Shown piece by piece: positions 5,536-7,747 of a DNA stretch of 7,747 bases. The notes under the pieces were generated by a model. The model ran no database searches. It was not told the DNA's origin and saw only the letters and a list, made by a program, of their open reading frames with translations. The translations under genes and the position numbers were made by a program. Each line of letters starts with the position of its first letter. Position 1 is the first letter of the stretch. This DNA is from DRGV01 sp018903055 [NCBI: bacterium] (GTDB lineage Bacteria > UBP18 > UBA7526), in NCBI GenBank assembly GCA_018903055.1, contig JAHIPW010000155.1:1-7747 (forward strand). The letters are read 5' to 3'.

Positions 5536-5590
5536 ATTTCTCCTCCTTAGCAACGAGATTTAAACAGATAAAAAACTGATTTAGACAGAT

Positions 5591-5983
5591 TTATTTGGCC
5601 CGAAATAGACGAAAGTATTCCAGTTTAGGGGTACCAAAATTAGCCAGAATTCCTACTTGATAAGATGTTCCTTTCAAGTAGGAAATTAATTGATCCTTAA
5701 ATATTTTGGCAGTTGTTGTGGCCGCCTTTAATTCTAATATGATTTTATCTTCTACAACTAAATCCAATTTATACTTACCAATAACTTTAGCGTGATAAAC
5801 TATCTCAATCTCTTTTTCTATTTCAACTTTTAAGTCTTCACGTTTTAGATCCTCTACTACTGCCCGCTGGTAAATTCTTTCTGGAAAACCACAGCCTAAG
5901 GTATTATGAACCTTTATTAAAATCCCGATGATCTTATAGGTAAGTTCTTCATGTAGATATTTCTCGTCTGTATCTGTTTGCAT
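5591..5983 (-). CDS. GxxExxY protein (PD-(D/E)XK-like)
   Basis: The 130-residue protein carries the family signature GFPERIY (32-38) after the helix KIIGILIKVHNTLG, matching the TIGR04256-type GxxExxY family at its usual length. The core YKLDLVV...ILELKA gives Asp74 and Glu84-Leu-Lys86, the spacing of a PD-(D/E)XK nuclease active site. The biological role of this family is unknown to me. The ATG at 5981-5983 has only a weak AGGA upstream. The gene sits between aldolase (28-base gap) and phosphofructokinase (55-base gap) on the same strand, with no metabolic reason to be there. By eye it is AT-richer than both neighbours. CAGAT words flank it, and its own start codons (QTDTD) read through a related ACAGATACAGAC stretch. 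This suggests insertion into an existing glycolytic operon; that part is inference. Confidence 0.88.
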   Translation of the reverse strand: MQTDTDEKYLHEELTYKIIGILIKVHNTLGCGFPERIYQRAVVEDLKREDLKVEIEKEIEIVYHAKVIGKYKLDLVVEDKIILELKAATTTAKIFKDQLISYLKGTSYQVGILANFGTPKLEYFRLFRAK

Positions 5984-6011
5984 CGGCTTCCTATCTGCTT
6001 ACATCTCGTCG

Positions 6012-6875
6012 CTATGCCTTCTTGTTGCAGCCGAAGTGTCTCATCCTGTCCCTGATCACTTCCTTAACCGCTTCCTTCGCTGGACCCAGGATTTTTCTGG
6101 GATCGATTTCATCCGGTTTCTCGGCTAAGACCTCTCTGGTCTTCTTGACAAAGGCCATCCTTATTCTGGTATCGATATTTATTTTGCTCATCCCAGCAGC
6201 GATTCCCTTTTTAATCTCTTCATCATTGCAGCCGCTGGCACCATGTAATACCAAAGGAACCTTAGTTAATTCCCGAATCTTCTCTATTCTGGGAATGTCT
6301 AATTTAGCAAAGGGAGTCCGACAGCCATGTATTGTTCCCACCGCTGCTGCCAAGGAATCCAGACCGGTCAATTCCACGAAACGCTGAGCTTCCTCTGGCT
6401 TGGCATAGAACTCATGGGCCTTCTCTATAGCCACTCCCGGTTCATCGCCGCCAGCCTTTCCAATCTGGCCTATCTCTGCCTCTACTGGGATATCCACCGC
6501 ATGGGCCATCTCGCAGACCTTCTTGGTCAGGGCAACATTCTCATCAAAGGGTAGTTTCGAACCATCAAACATGAGAGAGGTAAAGCCTGCCCTGAGGCAC
6601 TTGATATTCTGAAGATAATCTGTCCCGTGGTCCAGATGTAGAGCCACGGGAATGGTTGCCTTCTCTGCTGCGGTCTTAACCATGGCTACGATGTACTCCA
6701 GACCAGCATACTTTATTGCTCCCTGAGAAGCCTGCAGGATCACCGGCGCCCTCTCCTCCTCCGCTACTTCAATAATGGCCTGGATGATTTCCAGGTTATT
6801 GGCATTGAACGCCCCTACTGCATACCCTTCTGCCTGGGCTTTCTTCAACATCTCCTTCGTAGTCACTAATGGCAT
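6012..6875 (-). CDS. fba: Class II fructose-bisphosphate aldolase
   Basis: The 287-residue zinc enzyme reversibly splits fructose-1,6-bisphosphate into dihydroxyacetone phosphate and glyceraldehyde-3-phosphate. LHLDHGTD (79-86) holds catalytic Asp82 and zinc ligand His83. VEAEIG (131-136) holds Glu134. GTIHG (180-184) gives zinc ligand His183 and LVLHGASG (208-215) gives His211. SKINIDT (230-236) is the substrate loop. GTIHGCRT departs from the commoner GTAHGxYK. Length and ending fit the family. I place the start at the ATG 6873-6875 (MPLVTTKEML), with AAGGAGG eight bases upstream; the longer in-frame reading would translate the ribosome site and repeats. Transcription probably starts from the promoter at 7027-7055, giving a leader of about 145 bases full of ACACGGAT hairpins. 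The gene leads the aldolase, GxxExxY and phosphofructokinase unit. Confidence 0.95.
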   Translation of the reverse strand: MPLVTTKEMLKKAQAEGYAVGAFNANNLEIIQAIIEVAEEERAPVILQASQGAIKYAGLEYIVAMVKTAAEKATIPVALHLDHGTDYLQNIKCLRAGFTSLMFDGSKLPFDENVALTKKVCEMAHAVDIPVEAEIGQIGKAGGDEPGVAIEKAHEFYAKPEEAQRFVELTGLDSLAAAVGTIHGCRTPFAKLDIPRIEKIRELTKVPLVLHGASGCNDEEIKKGIAAGMSKINIDTRIRMAFVKKTREVLAEKPDEIDPRKILGPAKEAVKEVIRDRMRHFGCNKKA

Positions 6876-6894
6876 CTCTTTTTCCTCCTTTTTA

Positions 6895-7024
6895 ACACGG
6901 ATAATCACTGATTCTTTACGGATGGGCACTGATTTATCCGTGTCAATGCTTAATTATTTATGCTCTCTAGGATGCTAACGAAGTGCATCCTGTAATCCGT
7001 ATTGTTATCCGTGCTAATCCGTGT
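6895..7024. repeat. ACACGGAT repeats and hairpins in the aldolase leader
   Basis: ACACGGATAATCA (6895-6907) pairs with TGATTTATCCGTGT (6930-6943), about 13 base pairs with one bulge, ending four bases from the aldolase ribosome site. Further copies are ATCCGTAT (6995-7002), ATCCGTGC (7007-7014) and ATCCGTGT (7017-7024). A second hairpin has arms AGGATGC (6969-6975) and GCATCCT (6985-6991) around TAACGAAGT. No ORF is supported between 6876 and 7173. Confidence 0.8.
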
Positions 7025-7026
7025 TT

Positions 7027-7055
7027 ATTATACTACACGAAGTAGTTTTCGTCAA
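7027..7055 (-). promoter_or_regulatory. Near-consensus sigma-70 promoter for the aldolase unit
   Basis: On the minus strand TTGACG (7050-7055, 5/6) and TATAAT (7027-7032, 6/6) are separated by exactly 17 bases. The spacer contains a small inverted repeat, ACTAC and GTAGT around ACGAA (7032-7046). The -35 box directly abuts the ACCCCGCACCTTTT repeat arm. Confidence 0.75.
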
Positions 7056-7175
7056 CCCCGCACCTTTTCAATATTCACCCCGCTCCTTCTTCTCCTCAAA
7101 TCCCAACCGCAGACAAGGAAGGGGCGGGGTTCATTTTTTATTTTAACACCTTGAATGGATAAAAGGTGCGGGGTC
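7054..7175. repeat. Inverted-repeat element with ACCCCGCACCTTTT arms (REP/MITE-like)
   Basis: ACCCCGCACCTTTT (7055-7068) is exactly complementary to AAAAGGTGCGGGGT (7161-7174). Inside it a second pair lies roughly at 7073-7090 (ATTCACCCCGCTCCTTC) and 7116-7135 (GAAGGGGCGGGGTTCAT), imperfect but clearly related. A small hairpin CACCTT/AAGGTG lies at 7147-7168. The nested symmetry in about 120 bases is that of a small palindromic element. The right arm overlaps the first base of the dnaE stop codon. Confidence 0.75.
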
Positions 7176-7747
7176 AAGCGCTGTAGTAAATAGTTCCTTC
7201 TCCTAATAGCTCCTCAATCTCTTTTTTAAACTCCAGGGTCGCTTTTACCTTAATCCTGGGGCCAGGGTTTATCACCGCCTCCCCATGATGGGTGGTCCTG
7301 AGATGGAGATAGACCTTCGCCTCTCCGGGATGCTTAAGCAAAATTTTCTTTAGGGGATTGAGCATTTCTCCATCCAATCCCGTGGTGGTCATATTGATGT
7401 GAACCGTCTTCGTCAAGAGCTCCTCTGCCTCTTCCATGGGAAGGATCTGAGAGGCAATGACCTTTGCCATCTCACCACTCCTATCCACCCTTCCTTCGAC
7501 AATGAGCATGGTCTCTTTCCTTACCAGGGAGGCCTCTTGATTATAGACATCGGGGAAGACGACGACTTCCACTCTTCCCTTCAGGTCCTCTAAACCAGCA
7601 AAGGCCATCCGTTTTCCGTTCCTGGTAGTGATGAGGCGAAGAGTAGTTATTATTCCCCCCAGGGTAACTTCACTTCCATTGGCCAGTTCGCCCAATTTGG
7701 CAGTGGTGGTCGTGGTATACTTCTCCAGAATCCGGGAGAACCTGGCT
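7174..7747 (-). CDS. dnaE: DNA polymerase III alpha subunit, C-terminal part (cut by window edge)
   Basis: This is the end of the replicative polymerase, the last 191 codons or so; the catalytic part lies beyond position 7747. The visible sequence starts ARFSRILEKY, the stretch that follows the SGHPL motif in DnaE. It continues into the OB-fold: VTLGGIITTLRLITTRNG, MAFAGLEDLKGRVEVVVFP, then LIVEGRV. The C-terminal region follows, with VYLHLR and the usual ending EELLGEGTIYY. The OB-fold binds single-stranded template ahead of the polymerase. The reading frame is open to the edge, so an ATG-like start inside the window (7695) is not real. The stop codon TGA (7174-7176) lies where the REP-like inverted repeat begins, after a normal family C-terminus, so the protein is not visibly shortened. 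Confidence 0.92.
   Translation of the reverse strand, partial: ARFSRILEKYTTTTTAKLGELANGSEVTLGGIITTLRLITTRNGKRMAFAGLEDLKGRVEVVVFPDVYNQEASLVRKETMLIVEGRVDRSGEMAKVIASQILPMEEAEELLTKTVHINMTTTGLDGEMLNPLKKILLKHPGEAKVYLHLRTTHHGEAVINPGPRIKVKATLEFKKEIEELLGEGTIYYSA

Noticed and set aside
6876-6929. N-terminal extension of the aldolase by 18 residues
   Set aside because: The extension would translate the AAGGAGG ribosome site and the ACACGGAT hairpin; the internal ATG gives the conserved family start with ideal spacing.
7174-7695. Stand-alone 173-residue OB-fold protein starting at 7695
   Set aside because: The frame stays open to the window edge and its upstream residues (ARFSRILEKY) match DnaE, so this is the end of a larger gene.

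Overview
The window looks like a piece of chromosome from an uncultured, probably anaerobic bacterium with medium-to-low GC. Housekeeping genes of several kinds sit side by side (DNA polymerase III alpha, endonuclease IV, glycolytic enzymes, a tRNA-Leu), a type II secretion pseudopilin is present, and nearly every gap between genes is filled with short repeats. Small GIY-YIG, GxxExxY and S23-like genes mixed with such repeats are typical of candidate-phylum genomes (Omnitrophota, Aerophobota, Desantisbacteria and similar). I cannot name the phylum from this sequence; that placement is inference.

Layout, left to right. A 52-bp tandem repeat (1-138) leads into a GIY-YIG gene, the only clear intact plus-strand gene (166-456). 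A repeat-rich gap and a terminator (614-643) follow. All other intact genes are on the minus strand. Read in their direction of transcription, from the right edge, they are: the C-terminal part of dnaE (7747-7174); a repeat-rich gap with a near-consensus promoter; class II fructose-bisphosphate aldolase (6875-6012); a GxxExxY protein (5983-5591); a 6-phosphofructokinase with PPi-type residues (5535-4504); a repeat- and hairpin-filled gap; tRNA-Leu(CAA) (4271-4180); a membrane-anchored PHP-domain protein (4160-2748); a plus-strand remnant of an S23/four-helix-bundle gene (2609-2764); endonuclease IV (2545-1706); then a second good promoter, a small coiled-coil protein (1513-1160) and a GspG-type pseudopilin (1146-661).

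Functionally, aldolase and phosphofructokinase catalyse consecutive glycolytic steps. The phosphofructokinase carries the Asp/Lys pair of PPi-dependent enzymes, so the pair may run both ways between fructose-6-phosphate and triose phosphates. The coiled-coil gene and gspG form a two-gene unit with its own extended -10 promoter and terminator. The dnaE, nfo and tRNA genes are core functions with no visible link to their neighbours.

The most unusual theme is the intergenic DNA. At least six short repeat families occupy successive gaps: the 52-bp unit, ACACGGAT, TTAAGCG with CTTATTCA/CTTGTTA, TTCGCG, ACCCCGCACCTTTT, and a purine-rich GGGTAA/GAGTAA family. Three small genes or remnants (GIY-YIG, GxxExxY, S23) lie directly against such repeats. 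Some repeats have become functional parts of host genes: the last seven codons and the stop of the PHP gene, the dnaE stop, and a position abutting the -35 box of the aldolase promoter. The second notable item is the PHP protein, whose catalytic domain is predicted to face outside the membrane and is flanked by two copies of the same membrane module.
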